This document shows, piece by piece, positions 1 through 7,687 of a stretch of 64,000 nucleotides of DNA. The notes beneath the pieces were generated by a model that searched no databases, had not been told where the DNA came from, and worked only from the letters and a program-made list of their open reading frames with translations. This DNA comes from Kitasatospora gansuensis (GTDB lineage Bacteria > Actinomycetota > Actinomycetes > Streptomycetales > Streptomycetaceae): contig NZ_JACHJR010000001.1 in assembly GCF_014203705.1 (NCBI RefSeq), forward strand, positions 1,364,001-1,428,000, in the 5' to 3' direction. The translations under genes and the position numbers were made by a program. Within the stretch, counting starts at the first letter, position 1. Every line of letters begins with the position of its first letter.

Positions 1-21
1 GCGGCCCTCGAAGCGGTTCAT
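1..21 (-). CDS. 5' end of a divergent gene, possibly an SDR oxidoreductase (partial)
   Basis: Only the first seven codons (MNRFEGR) are inside the window. The ATG ends at 21 and is preceded on the minus strand by AGGAG about six bases upstream, a good ribosome binding site. The opening resembles the N-terminus of short-chain dehydrogenases that continue into a GxxxGxG nucleotide-binding loop, and SDR genes are common targets of a divergent TetR regulator such as the one next door. The enzyme family is inference from seven residues plus context; the existence of a start here is well supported. Confidence 0.4.
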
Positions 22-69
22 GGTGCTCTCCTGCTGGACGATCCGGTGATTCGCCCTTCACGTTACGCC

Positions 70-92
70 TTGGTGGCACGTTGTGCCACCAA
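70..92. promoter_or_regulatory. perfect palindrome, candidate TetR operator
   Basis: Two perfect 10-bp arms, TTGGTGGCAC (70-79) and GTGCCACCAA (83-92), separated by three bases, lie between the divergent starts at 21 and 128. A second, shorter inverted repeat GTGCC-N5-GGCAC follows at 101-115 and shares the GTGCC/GGCAC half-site. It abuts the -10 box of the TetR gene. The arrangement is typical of a TetR protein that represses itself and its divergent neighbour; binding is inferred. Confidence 0.55.
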
Positions 93-115
93 CGCACTCC
101 GTGCCCTCCCGGCAC

Positions 116-121
116 TAGACT
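116..121 (+). promoter_or_regulatory. -10 element of a leaderless promoter
   Basis: TAGACT ends six bases before the GTG at 128, so transcription should begin at or next to the start codon. No ribosome binding site is visible before that GTG, which agrees with a leaderless mRNA, common for actinomycete TetR genes. The short inverted repeat at 101-115 would let the repressor cover this element. Confidence 0.45.
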
Positions 122-127
122 CGTCCC

Positions 128-745
128 GTGTCAGACCAACGCCCCTCCCTCACCGAGCGCCGCAAGGCCACCACCCAGCAGGAGATCGCGCTCGCCGCCG
201 CCCGGCTGTTCGCCGAGCACGGCGCGGCCGGCTGCACCGCCGAGGCGATCGCCCGCTCGGCCGGGGTCTCGCTGCGCACCTTCTACCGGTACTTCCGCAC
301 CAAGGAGGACGCGGTCGCGCCGCTGTTCTCCGGCGGGGTCAGGCACTGGGTCACCGAGCTGGCCCTCAGCCCGCCCGAACTCTCCGTCCCCGAGGCGCTG
401 GAGCACTCCGCCCGGATCGCCCTCACCCCCTCCGCCGAGTACCCGGCCACCACCTTCGAGTGGGTCCGCGGCCTGCTCCGGATCACCCCCACCGAGCCCG
501 ACCTGCTCGCGGTCTGGCACCGGGTGCACCACGAGTCCGAGCTCGCCCTCGCCCCCGTGCTCGGCACCCTGGCCGGACCCGGCGCCGACCCGCTGGAGCT
601 GCGGCTCGCCGCGGCGGCCGCCAACACCGCGATGCGGGTCGCGCTCGAGACCTGGGCCGGGACCGAGCAGCCGCCGGACCGGATCGCCGAGCTCGGCGCC
701 CGGTGCATCCGGGAACTGACGGCGGGACTGCGCCTCTGGGCCTGA
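128..745 (+). CDS. TetR/AcrR family transcriptional regulator
   Basis: 205-residue one-component repressor. The N-terminal helix-turn-helix spans about residues 14-62; the recognition segment GVSLRTFYRYFRTKED (46-61) is the classic TetR pattern. The remaining ~140 residues form the variable helical ligand-binding and dimerisation domain, so the inducer cannot be read from sequence. GTG at 128 is chosen because a -10 box (116-121) places the transcript start there (leaderless) and the HTH begins at the usual distance. It is divergent from the partial gene at 1-21, with a perfect palindrome between them; autoregulation and control of that neighbour are likely but inferred. Confidence 0.9.
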   Translation: MSDQRPSLTERRKATTQQEIALAAARLFAEHGAAGCTAEAIARSAGVSLRTFYRYFRTKEDAVAPLFSGGVRHWVTELALSPPELSVPEALEHSARIALTPSAEYPATTFEWVRGLLRITPTEPDLLAVWHRVHHESELALAPVLGTLAGPGADPLELRLAAAAANTAMRVALETWAGTEQPPDRIAELGARCIRELTAGLRLWA

Positions 746-752
746 CGCTCCC

Positions 753-1631
753 TCAGGCGCTGGGCGTGAAGAGCGGGACCACCGCCACGGGGCAGTGCGC
801 GTGGTGCAGCACCGCGTGCACGGCGGTGCCCAGCCGCAGGCCGAAGTGCGGGGCGGGCTCGTGCCGGGCGATCACCAGCAGGGCCGCCTCCTTGGAGGCC
901 TCGACCAGGGTGGCGGCGGTCGGGCCGCTGTAGTCCTCGGCCTCGATCGCCACCTCCGGGAACTCCTCCCGGACCGGGTCGACGGTGCGGCTCAGCAGCT
1001 GCGCGTGCAGCTTGGCCTCCTCCCCCAACTCGTCCAGCATCGGGGCGGCATGGGTGACGTCCGCGACCACCGGCGACCAGGTGTGCAGGGCCCGCAGCGG
1101 CAGCCCGGCCAGCTCGGCCTGCCGCGCCCCGAACCTCAGCGCGACGGCGTCCCGCTCCTCCCGGATCGCCACCAGGACGTGCTTGCCCTGCTCCGGGGCG
1201 ACCCGGACCACCACCACCGGGCAGATCGCGTGCGCGCAGACCCGCAGGCTGACCGAGCCGAGCAGCAGCGAGGCGAAACCACCGTGGCCCCGGGTGCCGA
1301 CCACGGCCAGTTCGGCGTGCTCCGCGGCGGTCAGCACGGCGGCGGCGGCGTCCCGCGGCACCACGTCACCGGTCGGGCGCAGGGTCGGGTGGGCGGCGCC
1401 GACCAGGGCGAGCGCCTCGTCCAGGACGGCCTGCGCGTTCTTCAGGATCAGGTCGGTCACGGCGGCGCCGGAGCGGGGCGAGAGGGTGATCGTCCCGGTG
1501 TTCACGGCGTACACCAGGTGCAGACCGCAGCCGCGCCGTTCGGCCTCCTGAGCGGCCCAGTCGGCCGCCAGCGTGGCGTGGGCGGAACCGTCCACGCCGA
1601 CCACCACACCTGCGGGGGATCGGATGTCCAT
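753..1631 (-). CDS. universal stress protein with two UspA domains
   Basis: 292 residues made of two tandem UspA folds (about 8-148 and 155-290). The first begins VVVGVDGS and keeps the ATP-binding motif G-x2-G-x9-G-S (GTRGHGGFASLLLGS). The second ends in CPVAVVPL but has lost the glycine motif (RHEPAPHFGLRLG), so probably only the first half binds nucleotide. Double-domain USPs are common in actinomycetes and are tied to hypoxia or starvation responses. The ATG at 1631 is preferred over an in-frame ATG 36 bases upstream because GGAG sits six bases before it. Monocistronic on the minus strand, downstream of aspT-aspD but separated from it by a terminator hairpin. Confidence 0.9.
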   Translation of the reverse strand: MDIRSPAGVVVGVDGSAHATLAADWAAQEAERRGCGLHLVYAVNTGTITLSPRSGAAVTDLILKNAQAVLDEALALVGAAHPTLRPTGDVVPRDAAAAVLTAAEHAELAVVGTRGHGGFASLLLGSVSLRVCAHAICPVVVVRVAPEQGKHVLVAIREERDAVALRFGARQAELAGLPLRALHTWSPVVADVTHAAPMLDELGEEAKLHAQLLSRTVDPVREEFPEVAIEAEDYSGPTAATLVEASKEAALLVIARHEPAPHFGLRLGTAVHAVLHHAHCPVAVVPLFTPSA

Positions 1632-1685
1632 GATCGTCTCCGAAGCGTCGATGCCTCTCTCCAGCATGCGCCTCGGGACAGCCGA

Positions 1686-1710
1686 AAGGGGCCCCGGCGT
1701 GGGGCCCCTT
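1686..1710 (-). terminator. rho-independent-type terminator after aspD
   Basis: Perfect 10-bp stem AAGGGGCCCC / GGGGCCCCTT with a five-base loop, 11 bases downstream of the aspD stop codon. On the minus strand the stem is followed by TTTC. It separates the aspT-aspD transcript from the universal stress gene. Confidence 0.7.
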
Positions 1711-1720
1711 CAGGTGCGGA

Positions 1721-3370
1721 TCAGGCCTTGGACTGCTCCCATTCCGTGCGGTAGTCCTGGAAGATCTCCCGCAGGTGGTGGCCGATCTTCAGGTAGTCCA
1801 GGTCGTCCAGGTTGGCCAGCGAGACCCGGACCGACCACTCGGGGCCGTCGAAACCGCCGCCGTTCAGCAGCACCACCCCGGTCTGCTCGGCCAGCCGGAA
1901 CAGCGGCTCGGTCGGCTCGTAGGTCTTCTGCAGGTACTCGGCGAACTCCGGGCCCACCGTCCGCTCGGCCTCCGCCAGCAGGTCCAACTCGATGTAGTAC
2001 CCGGCCCGTTGCGGATCGTCGGAGATCTTCATCTCGGAGCCCTCGAGCAGCAGCGCCAGCCGCTGGTGCACGATCTCCTGCACCTTGGCCTTGTACGCCT
2101 TGCCCTCCGGCAGCAGCGCGAACAGCGAGAACAGCGTCATCTGCACCTGCTGCGGCAGGCTCAGCCCGGCGGTGTGGTTGAGCGCCACCTGCCGGGAGTC
2201 GGCCACCAGCCGGTCGATGAAGCGGATCTTCTCCGGCTCCAGGGTGAGGGTGCCGTACCGCTTGTTCAGCCGGGTCTTCTCCTCGGCCGGGAGCTTCGCG
2301 ATCATCTCGTCGATCACGTTGTCCTTGTGCAGGCCGATCACGCCCAGACGGTGGCCGGTGGCGCCGTAGTGCTTGGAGTACGAGTACACCAGCAGGCTGT
2401 TGCGCGGCAGGTCGGCGGCGATGGTGCGGAAGCCGTTCACGAAGGTGCCGTACACGTCGTCGGTGACCACGATCAGGTTCGGGTTCTTGGTCGCCACGAT
2501 CTGCTTGATCTGGTCGGCGACCCGCTGGGAGAGCGCCAGCGACGGCGGGTTGGAGGGGTTGACCAGGCAGACCAGCTTGACCGCCGGGTCCTCCAGCTTG
2601 GCCACCTCCTCGGTCGGGTAGCGCCAGCCGCGCACCCCGGTCTCGGTGAAGGTGGACGCCTCGACGTTGACCACCTCGAAGTCGAAGGTGTCCAGCTCGG
2701 CGATCTCGATGTACGGGGTGAAGACCGGCACCATCAGCGCGATCTTGTCGCCCTTGTGCAGGATGCCGTTCTTCATCAGCGAGTCGAAGATGTAGCACAT
2801 CGCGGCCGTGCCGCCCTCGGTGGCGAACAGGTCGAGCTGGTCGGCCGGCGGCTTGCCGTCCATCAGCTCCTCCTGCAGGTAGCCCCGCACCAGCTGCTCG
2901 GCATGCGTCAACATCCGGTCCGGGACCGGGTAGTTGTCACCGATGGTGGAGTCGGCCAGCTCGTGGATCCAGGCGTCCCGGTCGAAGCCGAACCGGTCCA
3001 CGGCCAGGTTGATCGAGGCGGTCAGCAGCTCGATACCGGGCAGCTCGGGGTGCGCGCGGGTGAACTTCTCGTAGCGCTCGGCGATGCCCTGCTGCTCCGG
3101 CATGCCGCCCAGGTTGTCGGCGGTCCACACCCGACGGCTCTCGGAGAGCGAGAAGTGACCGAGCGCCAGGAACGCCTCGCGCGGGCCGGTGGCGATCCAG
3201 TTCGGGTTGCCACGCCCGGCGTTCAGCATGTGCGAGGTGGACTTGCCCTTCTGCCCGGGCTGGTCGGCCTGGTACGCCTCGGCCAACTCCATGAATCTGC
3301 CCTTGAGTTCGAACGGGCTCAGCTGGGCCAGTCGGCGGATCTCGTCACGGCTGATCGAAGGCTTGCTCAT
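1721..3370 (-). CDS. aspD: bifunctional aspartate transaminase / aspartate 4-decarboxylase
   Basis: 549 residues, the usual length for AspD. This PLP enzyme beta-decarboxylates L-aspartate to L-alanine and CO2, with side aminotransferase activity. Visible features are an AspD-type N-terminal extension (FELKGRFMELA), the aminotransferase core with NPSNPPS near residue 295, the D-Y/V pair in VTDDVYG, and the PLP-lysine motif SYSKHYGATGHRLG. ATG at 3370 is chosen because AGGAG lies a few bases upstream and the family N-terminus starts here. It is the second gene of an operon with aspT, 20 bases downstream of it. Together they form the known aspartate-alanine cycle: import Asp, decarboxylate with proton consumption, export Ala. 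Confidence 0.93.
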   Translation of the reverse strand: MSKPSISRDEIRRLAQLSPFELKGRFMELAEAYQADQPGQKGKSTSHMLNAGRGNPNWIATGPREAFLALGHFSLSESRRVWTADNLGGMPEQQGIAERYEKFTRAHPELPGIELLTASINLAVDRFGFDRDAWIHELADSTIGDNYPVPDRMLTHAEQLVRGYLQEELMDGKPPADQLDLFATEGGTAAMCYIFDSLMKNGILHKGDKIALMVPVFTPYIEIAELDTFDFEVVNVEASTFTETGVRGWRYPTEEVAKLEDPAVKLVCLVNPSNPPSLALSQRVADQIKQIVATKNPNLIVVTDDVYGTFVNGFRTIAADLPRNSLLVYSYSKHYGATGHRLGVIGLHKDNVIDEMIAKLPAEEKTRLNKRYGTLTLEPEKIRFIDRLVADSRQVALNHTAGLSLPQQVQMTLFSLFALLPEGKAYKAKVQEIVHQRLALLLEGSEMKISDDPQRAGYYIELDLLAEAERTVGPEFAEYLQKTYEPTEPLFRLAEQTGVVLLNGGGFDGPEWSVRVSLANLDDLDYLKIGHHLREIFQDYRTEWEQSKA

Positions 3371-3390
3371 GCGGTTGTCTCTCCTAGGCC

Positions 3391-5091
3391 CTAGCCGAGC
3401 AGGGCGACGATGATGGCGCCCCAGATGGTCAGCAGGACGTTGCCTGCCGCGTACGGGATGGTGTAACCGAGCGTCGGGATCTGGCTCCTGGCCTCTTCGT
3501 TGATCGCGCCGATCGCGGCGGTGGTGGTCTGCGACCCGGCCACCACGCCCATCAGGATCGGCGTCCTGATCTTGAAGACGAAGTGCCCGACCAGCAGACC
3601 GACGATCAGCGGGATCACGGTGGCCACCGCACCCCACACCAGCAGGCCCCAACCCGCCTGGGAGAGACCGCTGCTGAAGCTCGGCCCGGCGTTGATGCCG
3701 ACGATGCCGACGAAGGCGCACAGCCCGAAGGTGTCCATGAACCACTGCGCGCCGGGCGGCACGTTGCCGTAGGTCGGGTACTTGCCGCGGATCCAGCCGA
3801 AGACCAGACCCATGATCAGCGCGCCGCCGGAGGTGGAGAGCGAGATCGGCACCCCGCCCGCGGTCAGCGACGGGATGCCGATGCAGCCGCCGAGGAAGAT
3901 GCCCAGGCCGACCCAGATCATGTCGGTGGCGAAGCTGGTCGGCACCGACTTGCCGAGCGCCTGGGTGGCCGGGTCGACCAGCCGCTTGGGGCCGGTCAGC
4001 ACCAGGGTGTCGCCGCGCTCCAGCTCGGTGGAGAGCCGGTACGGGAACTCCGCGCCGGAGCGGTAGACCTTGTCGATGAAGACGCCCACCATGAACGGCT
4101 CGCGGCGGATCTGCGCCACCGTCTTGCCCAGGTGCTCCTTGTGGGAGACCACCACGTGCAGGTTCTCGGTCTGGTAGCTGAGCAGCCCCGCGTCGTCCGA
4201 CTCCGGGCCGATCTGCCGGACCGGGTCGAAGTCCACCAGGTCATGCCGCAGTGCGCTGACCGCGACCACGTCGCCCTGCTGGATCACGGTCTGCTGGGTG
4301 TGGTCCAGGATCTGGCCGGCCCGGCGGACCCGGGTCAGGTAGATCCGGCGGCCCTGCTCGCGCTGCTGTGACTCGATGTCGTCGATGGTCCGGCCGACCA
4401 GGCCGTTGCCCGCGACGGTGAAGGCGCGCAGCACCACCTCGTAGTAGCCCTCGGCCAGGTCCGGGTTGCCCTCCGGGGCGTCCAGCTCGATGGCCAGCGC
4501 CCTGGAATCCTCCGCCAGATTGCTCTTCAGCAGCCGGGGCGCGATGTTGGCCAGCAGCACCGCGCACAGGATGGTGCCGAGCGGGTAGGTGACGGCGTAC
4601 GCGACCGGCACCAGGTTCTGCTGTTCGGTGATCTGATCCGGGCTCAGGCCCTGGATGTTGCCGATCGCGTCCTGCGCGACACCGATCACCGCGGACTGGG
4701 TCAGCGCGCCGCCCAGCAGGCCGGCGCCGAGGCCGGGGCCGTAGCCGAGCATCTCGGCGAACCCCCAGCAGACCAGCAGGCCGGTAACACAGACCACCAC
4801 GGCGACGGTGACCTGCGGCAGACCGTCCTTCTTGAGACCCCGGAAGAACTGGGGACCGACCTTGTAGCCGAGTGCGAACAGGAACATGATGAAGAAGACC
4901 GACTTCACCGTGCCGTTGACGCTCACGTCGGTGACCCAGCCGGTGAACAGCCCGGCGACCAGACAGCCCGTCACCGCGCCGAGGCCGATGGCCTTGTAGC
5001 GGATCTTGCCGACCAGGAAGCCGATCGCGATGGTCAGGAAGATCAGTAGTTCCGGATAGGGCTTGAAGACATGATCGGTGATCCAATCCAT
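3391..5091 (-). CDS. aspT: aspartate:alanine antiporter AspT
   Basis: 566-residue integral membrane protein of the AspT/YidE family. It shows an N-terminal block of hydrophobic helices (about 15-185), a cytosolic middle region with two RCK_C/TrkA_C-like modules (about 200-385; for example GLVGRTIDDIE and LGKTVAQIRREP), and a C-terminal helical block (about 390-566) ending in IWGAIIVALLG. The family exchanges L-aspartate (in) for L-alanine (out) across the cytoplasmic membrane, and the product of AspD supplies the counter-substrate. The start at 5091 is the only reasonable ATG before the first helix; its ribosome site is weak and lies inside a palindrome (5095-5109). First gene of the aspT-aspD operon. 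Confidence 0.92.
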   Translation of the reverse strand: MDWITDHVFKPYPELLIFLTIAIGFLVGKIRYKAIGLGAVTGCLVAGLFTGWVTDVSVNGTVKSVFFIMFLFALGYKVGPQFFRGLKKDGLPQVTVAVVVCVTGLLVCWGFAEMLGYGPGLGAGLLGGALTQSAVIGVAQDAIGNIQGLSPDQITEQQNLVPVAYAVTYPLGTILCAVLLANIAPRLLKSNLAEDSRALAIELDAPEGNPDLAEGYYEVVLRAFTVAGNGLVGRTIDDIESQQREQGRRIYLTRVRRAGQILDHTQQTVIQQGDVVAVSALRHDLVDFDPVRQIGPESDDAGLLSYQTENLHVVVSHKEHLGKTVAQIRREPFMVGVFIDKVYRSGAEFPYRLSTELERGDTLVLTGPKRLVDPATQALGKSVPTSFATDMIWVGLGIFLGGCIGIPSLTAGGVPISLSTSGGALIMGLVFGWIRGKYPTYGNVPPGAQWFMDTFGLCAFVGIVGINAGPSFSSGLSQAGWGLLVWGAVATVIPLIVGLLVGHFVFKIRTPILMGVVAGSQTTTAAIGAINEEARSQIPTLGYTIPYAAGNVLLTIWGAIIVALLG

Positions 5092-5094
5092 GCC

Positions 5095-5136
5095 TGCGAT
5101 TACATCGCATTTATAAGGTTATGTCCCTTTTGGACA
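5095..5136 (-). promoter_or_regulatory. aspT upstream region with two inverted repeats
   Basis: A locally A+T-rich patch in a GC-rich genome. TGCGAT-TAC-ATCGCA (5095-5109) is a perfect 6-bp-arm palindrome ending four bases before the aspT start, covering where a ribosome site would be. TGTCC-N5-GGACA (5122-5136) lies just upstream. Minus-strand TATAAA-like sequence sits between them. They look like operator or RNA-structure elements controlling aspT-aspD; the cognate regulator is unknown. Confidence 0.4.
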
Positions 5137-5192
5137 CTCCGCTGCCGTAGCTCGTCTTCGATCGTGAGGGTCCGTCAGTGCTCGTGCCGACA

Positions 5193-5221
5193 GCCCGGCC
5201 GCCCTGGGTGGGCTGCCGGGC
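5193..5221 (-). terminator. terminator hairpin downstream of the MMPL gene
   Basis: GCCCGGC and GCCC on the left pair with GGGC and GCCGGGC on the right around a five-base loop, with one internal mismatch. It lies 18 bases past the stop codon of the minus-strand transporter gene and before the aspT promoter region. No U-tract, as is usual in actinomycetes. Confidence 0.6.
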
Positions 5222-5239
5222 CGTCAGGCTGTGGGATCG

Positions 5240-7363
5240 TCAGGCCGGGACGAGCTCCTTGGCGGGGGCGGTCTCCTCGGGCTCGATCCGCAGCTCGGGG
5301 AGGATCCGGTCCAGCCAGGCCGGCAGCCACCAGTTGGCCCGGCCGAGCAGCGTCATGGTGGCCGGGACCAGCAGCAGCCGGACCACGGTGGCGTCCACCA
5401 GGACGGCGGCGGCCATCCCGACGCCCATCATCTTCACCGTGATGTCCGGGTCCAGCGCGAAGCCGATGAAGACCGCGACCATGATGGCCGCCGCGCTGCT
5501 GATCACCCGTCCGGTCGCCGACAGGCCGCGCACCACGCTGCCCTTGGCGTCCCCGGTGGCCAGCCAGTCCTCCCGGACCCGGGCCAGCAGGAAGACCTCG
5601 TAGTCCATCGACAGCCCGAACAGCACCGTGAACATCAGGATCGGCACCCAGCTGGAGACCGGCACCGAGTGCGGCAGCCCGAGCAGCTTCGCCCCCGTCT
5701 CGGACTGGAACACCGCCGTGGTCACCCCGTACGCGGCCGCCACCGAGAGCAGGTTCATCGCCGCTGCCTTGACCGCCAGCACCGGCGCCCGGAACAGCAC
5801 GGTGAGCAGGATCAGCGAGAGCGCCACCACGAACGGGACCACGATCCAGAGCCGCTCACTCAGCCGGTCCGAGATGTCCGCGAACACCGCGACCACCCCG
5901 GTCGCCTCCGCACCGGCCGGCAGCACTCCCCCACGCAGCCGGTCCAGCAGCTCGGTGGTCCGCTCGTCCTGCGGCCCGGTGCTCGGGGTGACCGAGACCA
6001 CCGCCGCGTCACCCGCCCGGTTCTGCACCGCCGGGGCGACCCTCGCCACACCCGGGTCCGCCTTCAACCGCTCGACCAGGCCGGGAAGTTCGGCGGCAGG
6101 CAGGGTGCGCAGGTCGACCGCTATCAGCAGCGGACCGTTCGCCCCCGGGCCGTACGCCTCGGCCACCAGGTCGTACGCCCGGCGGGTGGTGTTGTCCGCC
6201 GACTGGCTGCCCGCGTCCTGCGGCCAGGTCCGCATGCCCAGCATCGGCGCGGCCAGCGCGAGCAGCACCACCAGCGAGGCCAGCCCGGCGGCCAGCGGAC
6301 GCCGGGCGATCAGCTGGGCCCAACGCTCCGTCCGGGTCGGCCCGTCGGTCACCTTCACGGTCGGGTCGGCGCGCTCGGCGCGGCGCAGCAGGCGCGGCCC
6401 GGCCAGCGAGCACAGGGCGGGGACCATGGTCAGCGAAGCCAGCATCACCGCGCCGACCACGACGAAGGTCGCGTAGCCGAACGAGGAGTAGGTGGGCAGG
6501 CCCGCGAGCCGCAGCCCGAGCAGCGACACCAGCACCGTGGCCCCCGCGACCACCACCGAGGACCCGGCCGTCGCGGTCGCCTCGGCGGCGGCCTGCTGCT
6601 TGGTCAGCCCCTTGCGCAGCCCCTCGACATGACGGCTCACCAGCAGCAGCGCGTAGTCGATGCCCACCCCCAGGCCCACCATGGTGGCCACCGTCGGGGC
6701 GGTCCGGCTGATGTCGGTGACGGCCGCCAGCAGAGTGGTCAGCGCCGTCCCCAGCCCGAGTCCGGCCAGGGCCACCAGCAGCGGCAGACCCGCCGAGACC
6801 AGCGTGCCGAGCGCGATCACCAGGATCACCAACGCGGCGATCACGCCGACCATCTCGGCCGTGCCGTCCGGGGCGGAGAAGTTCTCCGGCAGCTGACCGC
6901 CGAACTCCACCTGCAGGCCGGTCGCCTCGGTCGGCTTCCCCGCCGCCCGCAGGGCGTCCAGCCCCTCGGAGCCCTCGAACTCGGTGACCGGCACCCGGTA
7001 CCCGACCTGGAACAACGCGGTGTCACCCCGCCCGGAGAGCACCGGCTCCCCCACCGTGGCGACCTTCGGCAGCTCGGTCAGCCGCTGCCGCAGCTCGGCC
7101 AACGCCGCATCCGGCAGACGGTCGCCCTCCCGGTCGTGCACGAGCACCCGGGCACCGGCCCCGGACATCTCCGGGAAGCGCCCGGCCAGCAGGTCGCCAC
7201 CGGCGGTCGAACGGGTGCCGGACACACGGTAGTTGTCGTGCGGCTCACCACCGACGGCGGCGGCCAGGCCGAAGGCCACCACCAGGATCAGGAGCCAGGC
7301 GAGCAGGGTACGCCACGGTCTGGCAGCGGCAGCGCCGCCCAGACGGCCGAGGAACGAGGACAT
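5240..7363 (-). CDS. MMPL family (RND-type) transporter
   Basis: 707 residues with the duplicated MMPL layout: a first transmembrane helix (about 18-40), a periplasm-side domain (about 45-170), a block of five or so helices (about 175-365), a second extracytoplasmic domain (about 390-520) and a final helix block (about 530-680). The segment VGLGVGIDYALLLVSRHVEGL and its second-half counterpart LFGLSMDYEVFLL are the conserved proton-relay helices with the D-Y pair. Actinomycete MMPL proteins move lipids or other hydrophobic molecules outward using proton motive force; the substrate here is unknown. ATG 7363 has GAAGG seven bases upstream, and an in-frame extension to 7504 has no ribosome site. 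No obvious partner gene is adjacent. Confidence 0.9.
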   Translation of the reverse strand: MSSFLGRLGGAAAARPWRTLLAWLLILVVAFGLAAAVGGEPHDNYRVSGTRSTAGGDLLAGRFPEMSGAGARVLVHDREGDRLPDAALAELRQRLTELPKVATVGEPVLSGRGDTALFQVGYRVPVTEFEGSEGLDALRAAGKPTEATGLQVEFGGQLPENFSAPDGTAEMVGVIAALVILVIALGTLVSAGLPLLVALAGLGLGTALTTLLAAVTDISRTAPTVATMVGLGVGIDYALLLVSRHVEGLRKGLTKQQAAAEATATAGSSVVVAGATVLVSLLGLRLAGLPTYSSFGYATFVVVGAVMLASLTMVPALCSLAGPRLLRRAERADPTVKVTDGPTRTERWAQLIARRPLAAGLASLVVLLALAAPMLGMRTWPQDAGSQSADNTTRRAYDLVAEAYGPGANGPLLIAVDLRTLPAAELPGLVERLKADPGVARVAPAVQNRAGDAAVVSVTPSTGPQDERTTELLDRLRGGVLPAGAEATGVVAVFADISDRLSERLWIVVPFVVALSLILLTVLFRAPVLAVKAAAMNLLSVAAAYGVTTAVFQSETGAKLLGLPHSVPVSSWVPILMFTVLFGLSMDYEVFLLARVREDWLATGDAKGSVVRGLSATGRVISSAAAIMVAVFIGFALDPDITVKMMGVGMAAAVLVDATVVRLLLVPATMTLLGRANWWLPAWLDRILPELRIEPEETAPAKELVPA

Positions 7364-7439
7364 GCGGGAGCCTTCCGGCGAATTCCGTTGTGACTCCCTC
7401 AGCGTGCACGGCCCCACTTGGAACCCACTTGGCAGATGC

Positions 7440-7687
7440 CAGGGGCTCGGGGCTCTGCTGATGTGCGGCTCCGCCGCGTGGGCGACGCCGGTTGGTGCTG
7501 GCACATGCTGCGGCAGCAGGGGCTCGGGGAACTGCGACGCCGGCCCCGGGGCGGGGGCAAAGTGCGGGTGTGGTCAACCCCGGGCGCGGCTCACGTCTGC
7601 CTGGCGTGCGGGTTCAAGCGAAATTGCCTGACCGATCACGTGCCTTCAACGCCCCTGAGGTTGGCGTCGCTGTTCCCCGAGCCCCTG
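7440..7687. repeat. dispersed intergenic repeat, copy A, with a preceding half copy
   Basis: The complete element runs 7517-7687 (171 bp) and is bounded by inverted ends: CAGGGGCTCGGGGAACTGCG on the left and its reverse complement (one mismatch) at 7666-7687. A partial left end, CAGGGGCTCGGGG, also occurs at 7440-7452, suggesting nesting or a tandem event. The interior shares AGCGAAA-TGCCTGACC and GAGGTTGGCGTCG with copy B at 13903-14019. The right end overlaps the last codons of the regulator gene that stops at 7646. Repeats of this type (ends GGGGCNCGGGGAACTGCG) are familiar from streptomycete intergenic regions; no transposase is present. Confidence 0.8.
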
